Of a stretch of DNA of 20,807 bases, positions 6,199 through 14,097 are shown piece by piece. The position numbers and the translations under genes are program-made. The DNA comes from Flavobacterium psychrophilum. Lineage in GTDB: Bacteria; Bacteroidota; Bacteroidia; Flavobacteriales; Flavobacteriaceae. The notes below the pieces were generated by a model. It was given only the letters and a program-made list of their open reading frames with translations, was not told where the DNA came from and searched no databases. Location: assembly GCA_945897545.1 (NCBI GenBank), contig CAMDGJ010000022.1, forward strand, positions 1-20,807. Reading direction: 5' to 3'. Numbering within the stretch: the first letter of the stretch is position 1; every line of letters begins with the position of its first letter.

Positions 6199-7429
6199 TT
6201 GCTATCGCTTTTAATTCGTTTATAAAAGTCGTTAAATGTTCTACTTCAACGTGGTCCATAAGTACAATTTTGTACCATTTATTCCCTTCATGATGTTGAT
6301 CGGGTATCAAATCAAATTTTTTAGCGATTTCCTCTGGAATATACTCTGCCTGAATGGTCACAATATTCATAAAAGGTTCCCTGAAATATTTGATATTTAG
6401 CAGGTCTAATTGCTGGCACAAAAACTGGGTGCGCATTTGCAAAATGCTTACTTTTTCGAACCAACCGTTCGGGCCATAAGTATACAAAATCATCCAAACT
6501 GCCACGGCATTAGCACCAGAGCGACTTCCGCAAAGCGTTAGATCCATTCCTTCGACATATTCAGCTTCTTTAGTCAAAACATTTTCTATCAATCCTTTTC
6601 TACAAATAAAAATACCTGTTCCGTATGGTGACTGCAGCATTTTGTGTGCATCGATGGTGATAGAACTTATCTTTGGATTACTAAAATTAATAGCTGATTT
6701 TTGGTTGCTAAACGGATAGACAAAACCACCGTAAGCTCCGTCAATGTGAAGTTTATATTCCACTTGGTGTTTCTCGAAAGCAGCTGTGTAATCGTCGGGA
6801 TTATCAGCAGAACCAAACATGGTTGTTCCTAGATTTGCCACAGCAATAAAATATTTTTTTCCGTTTAGTTTGGCATTTACAATTTCATTTTCAAGGGCTG
6901 TTGTGTCAATCGCTCTTTTTTCGAAAGAAACCGGAGTTTTTATCCAATCAAGCATCAAAAGATTAGCTGCTTTTGGGATAGAATAATGGGTATCATAAGA
7001 CGATATGATGACAATTTCATCTAATTTTGCTCCTTTTTTGTACATAAAAAAATTACGATACATCCAGATTGCTTGTACATTGGCTTCGGTTCCGCCAGAT
7101 GAAATATAGCCGTCGAACGAATCGGGTTGTGCTTTGAAAACATCAACAGCAAGCACATTCAATACTTCGCGTTCCATTTCTTGTGTGCCTTTGAATGCTG
7201 ATTCAGAAGTTCCCAGAGTATGGCAACCTATATGATTGGGATTTGCTACAAAAGTCTGCAAAACTGGAGCATCCTTTAAAAAAGGAGCGTCGTCATTAAA
7301 TACTTTTCCATCAAGATGTGAAGCGGGATAACCAAGAGAAGCATCTTTAGAGTAGTTTACGTTTTCGTCTAATGCTTTTTGAACTCTATTTTTTCGTTCT
7401 TCATTCGAAAGTTTCTTCCAGTAAATCAT
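6191..7429 (-). CDS. PLP-dependent group II amino acid decarboxylase family protein
   Basis: The 412 residues carry the fold-type I pattern of group II decarboxylases (aspartate, glutamate, histidine and aromatic amino acid decarboxylases). SSGGTEAN (110-117) binds the PLP phosphate. H148 in DTHYS should stack on the PLP ring. D230 in HIDGAYGG contacts the pyridine nitrogen. K263 in TIDAHKMLQSPYGTG is the Schiff-base lysine. SRSGANAVAVW comes from the large domain. The substrate cannot be read from sequence; histidine, aspartate and tyrosine/aromatic decarboxylase labels are all used for relatives. It is the first gene of a two-gene minus-strand unit with the cyclo-ligase. A promoter match sits just upstream, and uvrC diverges from the same intergenic region. 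Confidence 0.88.
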   Translation of the reverse strand: MIYWKKLSNEERKNRVQKALDENVNYSKDASLGYPASHLDGKVFNDDAPFLKDAPVLQTFVANPNHIGCHTLGTSESAFKGTQEMEREVLNVLAVDVFKAQPDSFDGYISSGGTEANVQAIWMYRNFFMYKKGAKLDEIVIISSYDTHYSIPKAANLLMLDWIKTPVSFEKRAIDTTALENEIVNAKLNGKKYFIAVANLGTTMFGSADNPDDYTAAFEKHQVEYKLHIDGAYGGFVYPFSNQKSAINFSNPKISSITIDAHKMLQSPYGTGIFICRKGLIENVLTKEAEYVEGMDLTLCGSRSGANAVAVWMILYTYGPNGWFEKVSILQMRTQFLCQQLDLLNIKYFREPFMNIVTIQAEYIPEEIAKKFDLIPDQHHEGNKWYKIVLMDHVEVEHLTTFINELKAIANA

Positions 7430-7443
7430 ACTAAATATTTTTA

Positions 7444-7451
7444 CAAAGATA
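7444..7451 (-). promoter_or_regulatory. promoter of the decarboxylase operon, -7 element
   Basis: On the minus strand this reads TATCTTTG, a full match to TAnnTTTG, 14 bp before the decarboxylase ATG. A TTG lies upstream, but at 25 bp it is slightly too far for the usual 17-23 bp spacing. The predicted leader is very short (about 8-10 nt). Confidence 0.55.
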
Positions 7452-7504
7452 AATTTATAAATCTTTATTAAAATGACAATCGTTGGGTTTAAACTTTTTC
7501 TGGA

Positions 7505-7535
7505 TTTGGAACTTCATATTTTTCAGCTAACTTTG
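7505..7535 (+). promoter_or_regulatory. uvrC promoter (-33 TTTG and -7 TAACTTTG)
   Basis: TTTG at 7505-7508 and TAACTTTG at 7528-7535 are separated by 19 bp. Both match the Bacteroidota sigma-A consensus at ideal spacing. The -7 box ends only 4 bp before the uvrC ATG, so the predicted start site falls at or next to the start codon. Confidence 0.7.
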
Positions 7536-7539
7536 TTCA

Positions 7540-9336
7540 ATGAATATTCCAACTCTAGAACTTCAAATTCAAACCCTGCCTGATGGCCCCGGAGTCTATC
7601 AATATTATGACAAGGAAGGGAAGATTTTGTATGTGGGCAAAGCCAAAAATTTAAAAAAAAGGGTTTCTTCTTATTTTAATAAAATTCACGATACGGCCAA
7701 AACAAATGTTTTGGTTAAGAAGATTGTAACTATAAAACACATCGTAGTCGCTACAGAAACTGATGCGCTTTTATTGGAAAACAACCTTATAAAATCGCTT
7801 ATGCCAAGATATAATGTCTTGTTGCGTGACGACAAAACTTATCCTTGGATTTGCATCAAAAAGGAACCTTTTCCTAGGATATTTTCCACTAGAAAATTAA
7901 TAAAGGATGGCTCTGAATATTATGGTCCGTACACCAGTTTCAAAACTGTAAGCACTATATTAGATTTGATAAAGGAACTTTATCCGCTGCGGACTTGCAA
8001 CTATGATTTGAGTAAATCGAATATCGAAAATAATAAATTCAAAGTTTGCTTAGAATATCATATTGGCAATTGCAAAGGACCTTGCGAAGGATATGAATTT
8101 TTAGAAAATTACCAAAAGCAAGTTGACGCTATTCGTGAAATCCTGAAAGGAAATTTCAAGGAATCAATGAAAGATTTCAAAAAAGTGATGACGGATTTGG
8201 CTCGTGATATGCAGTTTGAAGAAGCGCAAAAAATTAAAGATAAAATCGACGTTCTCGAAAATTATCAATCACGCTCCACCATTGTCAATCCAAAAATTAC
8301 CAACATCGATGTTTTTTCTATAGTTTCAGACGAAAGCGCCGCCTTTGTTAATTTTCTTCAAATCTCTCACGGCTCGATTATTCGTTCCCATACTATGGAA
8401 ATCAAAAAGAAGCTCGATGAACCCGACGAAGAATTATTAGAGTTAGCAATAATAGAACTCAGAGAACGTTTTCAATTATTATCCAAAGAAATTGTAGTTC
8501 CATTTGACGTTGAAGTTGGCGAAAACATAAAAGTTACCGTTCCGCAATTGGGCGACAAAAAACAAATTCTAGATTTGTCGATTCGCAATGCTAAATTTTT
8601 CCGAATTGAACAACTGAAACAACTACAAATAGTAGATCCAGATCGTCACGCCAATAGAATTATGGCGCAAATGCAGAAAGATTTGCGATTGCCAGTTGAG
8701 CCACGACACATTGAATGTTTTGATAATTCAAATATTCAGGGAACGAATCCTGTGGCGGCTTGCGTGGTGTTTAAGGATGGGAAACCCAGCAAAAAAGACT
8801 ATCGTCATTTTAATATAAAAACGGTTGTAGGACCGGATGACTTTGCTTCTATGACCGAAGTAGTGTATAGAAGATACAAACGATTGTTAGATGAAAACGA
8901 ACCTTTGCCACAACTTACTATTATAGATGGTGGAAAAGGACAGTTGTCATCGGCCTTGAAAAGTATTGATGAATTAGGATTGAGAGGAAAAATCACTATC
9001 ATTGGCATTGCCAAAAGATTGGAAGAGCTATTTTATCCCGGCGATTCTATTCCCTTGTATTTAGACAAAAAGTCCGAAACTTTAAAAGTCATTCAGCAAT
9101 TGCGAAACGAAGCCCACCGTTTTGGGATTACTCATCATAGGGACAAACGGAGTAAATCAGCACTTAATTCTTCGATTGAAAGTATTCCGGGAATTGGCGA
9201 AAAAACCATGTTAGTGTTGATTCAACATTTTAAAAGCGTTAAAAGATTAAAATTAGCCACAGAAAAAGAAATTTCTGAAGTTGTAGGTATATCAAAAGCC
9301 AAAAAAATTACCGACTTTTACATAACTAATAGTTAG
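7540..9336 (+). CDS. uvrC: excinuclease ABC subunit C
   Basis: UvrC makes the two incisions flanking a DNA lesion in nucleotide excision repair, working with UvrA and UvrB. The 598 residues hold all expected parts. The N-terminal GIY-YIG nuclease (18-90) has GVYQYY and LYVGKAKNLKKR, with E76-L-L-L-E as the acidic region. Four cysteines C153, C170, C178 and C181 fit the iron-sulfur cluster ligands reported for UvrC. The UVR domain that contacts UvrB is at about 205-240 (DMQFEEAQKIKDKID). The RNase H-like 5' nuclease has D395 (ECFDNSN), D463 (IIDGGKGQL) and H526 (NEAHRFGITHHR). A C-terminal helix-hairpin-helix pair is at about 545-595 (SIPGIGEK, VVGISKAK). It is transcribed divergently from the decarboxylase; the patatin gene starts 5 bp downstream. 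Confidence 0.98.
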   Translation: MNIPTLELQIQTLPDGPGVYQYYDKEGKILYVGKAKNLKKRVSSYFNKIHDTAKTNVLVKKIVTIKHIVVATETDALLLENNLIKSLMPRYNVLLRDDKTYPWICIKKEPFPRIFSTRKLIKDGSEYYGPYTSFKTVSTILDLIKELYPLRTCNYDLSKSNIENNKFKVCLEYHIGNCKGPCEGYEFLENYQKQVDAIREILKGNFKESMKDFKKVMTDLARDMQFEEAQKIKDKIDVLENYQSRSTIVNPKITNIDVFSIVSDESAAFVNFLQISHGSIIRSHTMEIKKKLDEPDEELLELAIIELRERFQLLSKEIVVPFDVEVGENIKVTVPQLGDKKQILDLSIRNAKFFRIEQLKQLQIVDPDRHANRIMAQMQKDLRLPVEPRHIECFDNSNIQGTNPVAACVVFKDGKPSKKDYRHFNIKTVVGPDDFASMTEVVYRRYKRLLDENEPLPQLTIIDGGKGQLSSALKSIDELGLRGKITIIGIAKRLEELFYPGDSIPLYLDKKSETLKVIQQLRNEAHRFGITHHRDKRSKSALNSSIESIPGIGEKTMLVLIQHFKSVKRLKLATEKEISEVVGISKAKKITDFYITNS

Positions 9337-9341
9337 TTAAA

Positions 9342-11543
9342 ATGAAAAAGTGTAGTCTATTCGTCTTTCTGTTTTTCACTTTTCTTCTATCTTATTCGCA
9401 AGACACCATAAAAAGGCCCAAAATAGGGCTTGTTTTAAGTGGTGGCGGCGCAAAAGGTTTCGCTCACGTTGGAGTTTTGAAAGTTTTAGAACAAGCAGGA
9501 ATAAAAATAGATTATATTGGCGGAACCAGCATGGGGGCAGTTGTTGGGGCGCTTTATGCCTCTGGTTACAATGCAGCACAACTAGATTCTATTGTATCGA
9601 TAACTAATTTTGATAATTTATTAATTGACTACATTCCGCGTTCTTCAAAGAGTTTTTACGAAAAAAGAAATGATGAGTTGTATGCATTAGTGCTCTCTTT
9701 CAATAAATTTAAACTTGGTGTTCCGCAATCGCTCTCTAAAGGGATGTTTAATTACAATATGTTTAACAGGATCACTTTACACGTCAGGCATGTTAGAGAT
9801 TTCAGCCAGTTGCCAATTCCCTTCTTGTGTATGGCCACGGATATTGAAATTGGAAAACAAGTTATTTTAGATAAAGGAGTTTTGGCTCAAGCATTATTTG
9901 CCAGCTCAGCATTGCCTTCCGTTTTTTCGCCCGTAACACTTGATGGAAAACTCTTAGTTGATGGCGGTGTGAGTAATAATTATCCTATTGAAGAAATTAG
10001 GAAACTTGGTGCTGACATCATTATTGGTGTCGATGTGCAAAGTGGGTTGCGTGATAAAGAGCAACTACAAGATGCAACGAAGATTTTATTTCAAATCACT
10101 AATCTTGACATGATTGAAAGAATGAAAGCGAATTCTAAAAACACAAATATTTATATAAAACCAGATATCAAAGACATTGGAGCTGTGTCCTTTGAAAAAG
10201 CAAAAGAAATTATATTAAGAGGCGAAGAAGCCGCATTTACGGTTTATGAGGAGCTGGATAAATTAGGTGATGATTCTTTTCGGTATCAAAAGCCTAAATT
10301 AAAAATAGAATCTGATAGTTTGCAAATTGTAGAAATCGTCTGCAACAATTTAGTTCATTATTCGAAAGCCTATATTGAAGGAAAATTAAAGTTTAAGCGA
10401 GGTTCAAAAATTAGGTATATAGATTTAGAAACGGGAATCAATAATATTGATGCAACTCGTAATTTTGGAACCGTAACATATTCTTTAGAGCCAAATGGCA
10501 CTGGAGATAATTTAGTTCTAAACCTGACGGAAAATCCTGTAAAAACCTATTTGAAATTCGGATTGCATTATGACGGACTATACAAAAGTGCGGTTTTGGC
10601 AAACATTACAAACAAAAACACCCTTTTTAAAAACGATGTGGCTTCATTCGATTTTATTATTGGGGATAATCTCCGGTATAATTTAGATTATTATATTGAT
10701 AATGGATATAATTTGAGCATTGGATTTAAATCGCAACTGAATCAATTCAACAAAAACATTACCAACCAAATAGTTAGCTTTTTTCCTGATCCATTAGTAA
10801 ATTCGCTCAATATTAATTTTATAGACTTGACTAATGAGTTGTATTTTCAATCAATTTTTGCTCAGAAATTTTTGATAGGATTAGGTATTGAGCACAATTA
10901 TTTAAATATAAATTCCGAAACGATCATCGATACTGACACTGCTCTAGACAAAAGTCATTACGGTGCTGTTTTTGCCTATATGAGATACGATTCCTTTGAC
11001 AACCAATTTTTCCCAACAAGAGGATGGTATTTTTCTGGTGATTTGCATAACTATTTATTTTCTTCAAATTATACTGGAAAATTCAATCCTTTTTCAATAG
11101 CTAAAGCTGACGTAGGAATCGCATTCAAAGTTTTAAAAAAAGCCACCTTTAAATTTCAAACAGAAGGAGGTTTTTCTCTTGGAGAAAAAAACGTTCCCTT
11201 TTTCAATTTTGTTTTGGGCGGTTACGGTTTTGCCCCCATCAATAATTTCAGATCGTTTTATGGATATGATTTCTTGAGTATCGCAGGAGATAGTTATTTA
11301 AAATCTTCTTTAACCTTAGACTATGAAATTTTTAAGAAAAACCATTTAAATTTTTCAGCAAATTATGCCAATATTAGTGCTAATCTTTTCGATTCACTAG
11401 ACTGGATATCACTCCCTAAATATTCTGGTTATGCCTTAGGTTATGGTGTAGAGACAATCATCGGACCCGTAGAAGTAAAATATTCTTGGTCGCCAGAAAC
11501 TAACAAAGGGTATACTTGGTTTAGTATTGGGTTTTGGTTTTAA
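9342..11543 (+). CDS. patatin-like phospholipase fused to POTRA and outer-membrane beta-barrel
   Basis: A signal peptide (residues 1-19, ending YSQ) precedes a patatin lipase domain (about 27-215). The domain has the oxyanion loop GGGAKG (34-39), the nucleophile elbow GTSMG (Ser63) and the dyad Asp207 in DGG. Residues about 327-399 look like a POTRA domain, and about 400-733 form an Omp85/surface-antigen-type beta-barrel rich in alternating aromatic residues, ending in the C-terminal aromatic WFSIGFWF. This architecture matches the type Vd group (PlpD and FplA relatives), in which a lipase is attached to or exported through its own barrel. The likely role is phospholipid hydrolysis at the cell surface or outer membrane. 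It starts 5 bp after uvrC and is probably cotranscribed with it. Confidence 0.92.
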   Translation: MKKCSLFVFLFFTFLLSYSQDTIKRPKIGLVLSGGGAKGFAHVGVLKVLEQAGIKIDYIGGTSMGAVVGALYASGYNAAQLDSIVSITNFDNLLIDYIPRSSKSFYEKRNDELYALVLSFNKFKLGVPQSLSKGMFNYNMFNRITLHVRHVRDFSQLPIPFLCMATDIEIGKQVILDKGVLAQALFASSALPSVFSPVTLDGKLLVDGGVSNNYPIEEIRKLGADIIIGVDVQSGLRDKEQLQDATKILFQITNLDMIERMKANSKNTNIYIKPDIKDIGAVSFEKAKEIILRGEEAAFTVYEELDKLGDDSFRYQKPKLKIESDSLQIVEIVCNNLVHYSKAYIEGKLKFKRGSKIRYIDLETGINNIDATRNFGTVTYSLEPNGTGDNLVLNLTENPVKTYLKFGLHYDGLYKSAVLANITNKNTLFKNDVASFDFIIGDNLRYNLDYYIDNGYNLSIGFKSQLNQFNKNITNQIVSFFPDPLVNSLNINFIDLTNELYFQSIFAQKFLIGLGIEHNYLNINSETIIDTDTALDKSHYGAVFAYMRYDSFDNQFFPTRGWYFSGDLHNYLFSSNYTGKFNPFSIAKADVGIAFKVLKKATFKFQTEGGFSLGEKNVPFFNFVLGGYGFAPINNFRSFYGYDFLSIAGDSYLKSSLTLDYEIFKKNHLNFSANYANISANLFDSLDWISLPKYSGYALGYGVETIIGPVEVKYSWSPETNKGYTWFSIGFWF

Positions 11544-11743
11544 CTATAGTGATAAATAATAGTTGCAAATTCTTCTCCTACCAAAGTTTAATTAAGACGT
11601 AAAAACTAAAAAGGAATTGTGATGAATGTAAATAAAATTCATATTTTTTATACAAAGTGAAAAAATAACTTGAAAGGAACATAAACTTATGCAAATGTTC
11701 TGTTAAACTTTATTTTTTAATAAGAAAAACACAAAACCCTAAG
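11544..11743. other. AT-rich intergenic stretch, weak terminator only
   Basis: This is the first part of the 376-bp gap after the patatin gene. I see no ORF or strong repeat. ATGAAT (11622-11627), a 9-nt loop and ATTCAT (11637-11642) followed by ATTTTTT could be a weak terminator for the uvrC-patatin transcript. The sequence just before 11744 has no G-containing TTTG element at the right distance to serve as a good -33 box. Confidence 0.4.
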
Positions 11744-11751
11744 TACCTTTG
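11744..11751 (+). promoter_or_regulatory. promoter of candidate small RNA, -7 element
   Basis: TACCTTTG is a full match to TAnnTTTG. It is 168 bp before the next ATG, with a strong terminator in between, so it cannot efficiently serve the DUF3108 gene and probably drives a separate short transcript. The -33 region is weak. Confidence 0.5.
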
Positions 11752-11756
11752 CATCG

Positions 11757-11867
11757 TTGATAAATAAGGGGTGGTTTCCTTATTTGTTTTATATAAATTT
11801 CATAATTTATATTTTTTGGTTAGTTAATAGCATTAAACTCAGTCATTCATTTGACTGGGTTTTTTTG
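11757..11867 (+). ncRNA. candidate small RNA, about 110 nt, unnamed
   Basis: The segment lies between a -7 promoter match (11744-11751) and a strong rho-independent terminator (11836-11867), and has no useful ORF. It can form three consecutive hairpins. The first is AAATAAGG (11762-11769), loop GGTGGTTT, CCTTATTT. The second is ATATAAATT (11791-11799), loop TCAT, AATTTATAT, followed by six T. The third is the terminator stem. The single-stranded purine-rich loop GGUGG would be exposed in the first hairpin. The transcript start is inferred from the promoter. I cannot assign an RNA family; a flavobacterial structured RNA such as the Flavo-1 motif is a possibility to test. It could instead be a long 5' leader with an attenuator for the DUF3108 gene, but that gene has its own promoter after the terminator. 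Confidence 0.45.
11836..11867 (+). terminator. rho-independent terminator of the candidate small RNA
   Basis: AACTCAGTC (11836-11844), loop ATTCATTT, GACTGGGTT (11853-11861) forms 9 pairs with one T-G wobble and is followed by a run of T residues to 11866. Confidence 0.85.
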
Positions 11868-11881
11868 TTTTAATACATTTG
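11850..11881 (+). promoter_or_regulatory. promoter of the DUF3108 gene, overlapping the terminator
   Basis: TTTG at 11850-11853 and TACATTTG at 11874-11881 are 20 bp apart and match the -33 and -7 consensus. The -33 box lies in the loop and 3' stem of the preceding terminator. The predicted start is near 11887, giving a leader of about 33 nt. Confidence 0.6.
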
Positions 11882-11919
11882 GAACAAAATTTGCATTGGC
11901 TGGCAATAAATAATCTAAA

Positions 11920-12711
11920 ATGGCTATAAAAAGAATAATTCTATTACTATTATTTATTACTACGGTAAGTTTTGATTCTCGACAATCCGAAGCTTTTGAT
12001 GTGGGAGAATGGTTTATATTTCGTATTCATTATGGCCTAGTAAATGCTGGTTATGCTACTTTAGAAGTTAAGGAAGCAACTATAAACAACAAAAAAGTTT
12101 TTCACGTTATTGGTAAAGGATACACTACGGGCGTATCAAAGTTTTTTTTCAAAGTCGAGGATTTATACGAAAGCTATATTGACAAAGAGACTAGAAATCC
12201 CTATCAATTTGTTAGAAAAATTGATGAAGGAGGCTACAATAAAAACCAGCAAGGGTTTTTTAATCAGGCCGAAAATAATATTTTGGTAAAAGATTATAAG
12301 CACAATACAGAGAAGACTTTTGATATTCCTAAAAACACTCAAGACATTTTGTCGTCGTTTTATTATTTGCGAAATTATCCTAATATTGATAAAATTAACA
12401 CTGGAGAATTTGTGGCTATTGATATGTTTTTTGATGATAAAACAACAAAATTTAGGTTAAAGTTTATTGGTCGGGAAAATATTAGGACTAAATTTGGAGA
12501 TGTTTCAACAATGATTTTTAGACCATTTGTTCAATCAGGGCGAATTTTTAAAGAAGAAGAGAGTTTAACTATTTGGATATCTGATGATGAAAATAAATTA
12601 CCTCTAAGAATAAAAGCAAATCTTGCCGTAGGCTCTATAAAAGCAGAGTTAGAAGGTTTCAAAGGATTACATAATCCGTTTAAATTAAAGATAAAAAGAC
12701 AAAGTTTTTAA
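11920..12711 (+). CDS. DUF3108 domain-containing exported protein
   Basis: The 263-residue protein has an N-terminal signal peptide (basic MAIKR, then a hydrophobic run to about residue 18). The mature part matches what I recall of DUF3108: EWFIFRIHYGLVNAGYATLEV near the start, GKGYTTGVSKFFFKVEDLYES, and a C-terminal ESLTIWISDDENKLPLRIKA followed by VGSIKAELEGF. Such proteins are predicted periplasmic, beta-rich and of unknown function. The gene ends 23 bp before an M23 peptidase lipoprotein, so the two are probably one envelope-related operon. It begins right after a small-RNA-like transcription unit and has its own promoter. Confidence 0.85.
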   Translation: MAIKRIILLLLFITTVSFDSRQSEAFDVGEWFIFRIHYGLVNAGYATLEVKEATINNKKVFHVIGKGYTTGVSKFFFKVEDLYESYIDKETRNPYQFVRKIDEGGYNKNQQGFFNQAENNILVKDYKHNTEKTFDIPKNTQDILSSFYYLRNYPNIDKINTGEFVAIDMFFDDKTTKFRLKFIGRENIRTKFGDVSTMIFRPFVQSGRIFKEEESLTIWISDDENKLPLRIKANLAVGSIKAELEGFKGLHNPFKLKIKRQSF

Positions 12712-12734
12712 TTAATCACTGATTTATAAACGAA

Positions 12735-13943
12735 TTGAGGTCTTTGAAAACAAAAACGACAAAATCATATAACACATTCAATTTGAAAAAAGCGTACTTA
12801 ATTATAATCTTGTTGGTTTCATTAGTTTCCTGTCAGCAGCCTGAAACAGTGAGCATAATTCCAAACCCAAAAAATAATCGCCATGTTGAACAATTTGGGC
12901 TAAATTTTAATGATTTCAATGTGCTCCATGACACCGTGCAAAGTGGCGACACCTTTGGAAGCATGATAGAAAAGCAAAATATTGGAGACAAGCAAGTATA
13001 TGACATCGTCAATAAAATAAAAGATACCTTTGATGTTAGAACGGTTAGAATTGGAAAATCATTTACGATATTGCGTTCCAAAGACCGATTTAAAAAATTG
13101 CAATTTTTAATTTATCAACCTGATAGAGCCAGTTATTACGTGATAGATTTTAGAGATTCAATTAGTGTTACAAAAATCACAAGACCCATTCGAATAAAAA
13201 AAAGGACAATCGCTGGAGAATTAAAGGGTTCTTTTTCTGAAGAATTAAACAAGCAAGGAGTTGATGCGGCCTTAGCTAATACCTTAATCAAAGTTTACGC
13301 TTGGTCAATCGATTTTTTCAAGTTAAAAAAAGGAAATCAATTTGGAGTTATTTTTACCGAAAGATATATTGATGACACTATTTATGACGGCGTTGATAGT
13401 TTGAGAGCCGCCTTTTTTGAATACAAAGGCAAAATGATTTACGCCTTTCCGTTTGCTCAAAATGAGGGTTCAGGAAAAATAGATTATTATGATGAAAACG
13501 GAAAAGCACTCAAGAATTTTTTCCTCAAATCGCCGCTCAAATATGCCAATATCACTTCGCGTTTTACAAGGAGCAGATTTCATCCCGTACAAATGATTTG
13601 GAAAGCACATAAAGGGACCGATTACGCTGCGCCAACCGGTACGCCAATTATGACAACCGCCTCTGGAATTGTAGAGCAAACGGGTTATACAGCAGGAAAC
13701 GGGAATTTTGTAAAAATCAAACACGACAGAACCTATTCGACCCAATACCTCCATATGTCTAGAATTATGGTTCGCAGAGGACAAAGAGTAACTCAAGGAA
13801 GCATAATTGGTAAAGTAGGAAGCACCGGACTCTCTACAGGACCTCATGTTTGTTATCGATTCTGGAAAAACGGAGTTCAAGTTGATGCGTTGCGATTAAA
13901 ATTACCCAATTCGCAGCCAATGGAGAGCAAAAATCTTCCTTGA
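12735..13943 (+). CDS. M23 family metallopeptidase lipoprotein (MepM-like)
   Basis: This is probably a peptidoglycan DD-endopeptidase or a regulator of one, anchored in the envelope. A hydrophobic stretch ends in the lipobox LVSC (Cys33). Residues about 66-115 (DTVQSGDTFGSMIEKQNIG) resemble the LysM/OapA-like domain of MepM-type proteins. The M23 domain is at about 275-390. The zinc and catalytic motifs are H292-x3-D296 (HKGTD), H340 (YLHMS) and H371 in GPHVCYRF. The last motif is normally HxH; here the second His is Cys373. The start is uncertain: TTG at 12735 gives a long basic n-region, while an in-frame TTG at 12783 would give a tidier MKKAYLIII signal peptide. No ATG is available. It follows the DUF3108 gene by 23 bp. 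Confidence 0.9.
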   Translation: MRSLKTKTTKSYNTFNLKKAYLIIILLVSLVSCQQPETVSIIPNPKNNRHVEQFGLNFNDFNVLHDTVQSGDTFGSMIEKQNIGDKQVYDIVNKIKDTFDVRTVRIGKSFTILRSKDRFKKLQFLIYQPDRASYYVIDFRDSISVTKITRPIRIKKRTIAGELKGSFSEELNKQGVDAALANTLIKVYAWSIDFFKLKKGNQFGVIFTERYIDDTIYDGVDSLRAAFFEYKGKMIYAFPFAQNEGSGKIDYYDENGKALKNFFLKSPLKYANITSRFTRSRFHPVQMIWKAHKGTDYAAPTGTPIMTTASGIVEQTGYTAGNGNFVKIKHDRTYSTQYLHMSRIMVRRGQRVTQGSIIGKVGSTGLSTGPHVCYRFWKNGVQVDALRLKLPNSQPMESKNLP

Positions 13944-14042
13944 TTTAAGCAACAAATTGAATCTTTGAAGTGGGAATTAGACAGCGTCGCGAATCTGTAA
14001 ATCTAGAATAGTTTGCAGTTTTTTCCACTGATAACGAAAGCA

Positions 14043-14075
14043 TTGTTTATTTTACAAACTAAAATTGTAAATTTG
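14043..14075 (+). promoter_or_regulatory. pgi promoter (TTG and TAAATTTG)
   Basis: TAAATTTG at 14068-14075 matches the -7 consensus fully, and a TTG at 14043-14045 lies 22 bp upstream. The predicted start is near 14081, with an A-rich leader of about 17 nt before the ATG at 14098. The rest of the 154-bp gap after the M23 gene shows no clear terminator. Confidence 0.6.
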
Positions 14076-14097
14076 CGCTTTTAAAATTTAACACAAA

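Noticed and set aside
13470..13880. 136-codon minus-strand ORF inside the M23 peptidase gene
   Set aside because: Antisense to the strongly conserved M23 catalytic domain, with no recognisable features of its own.
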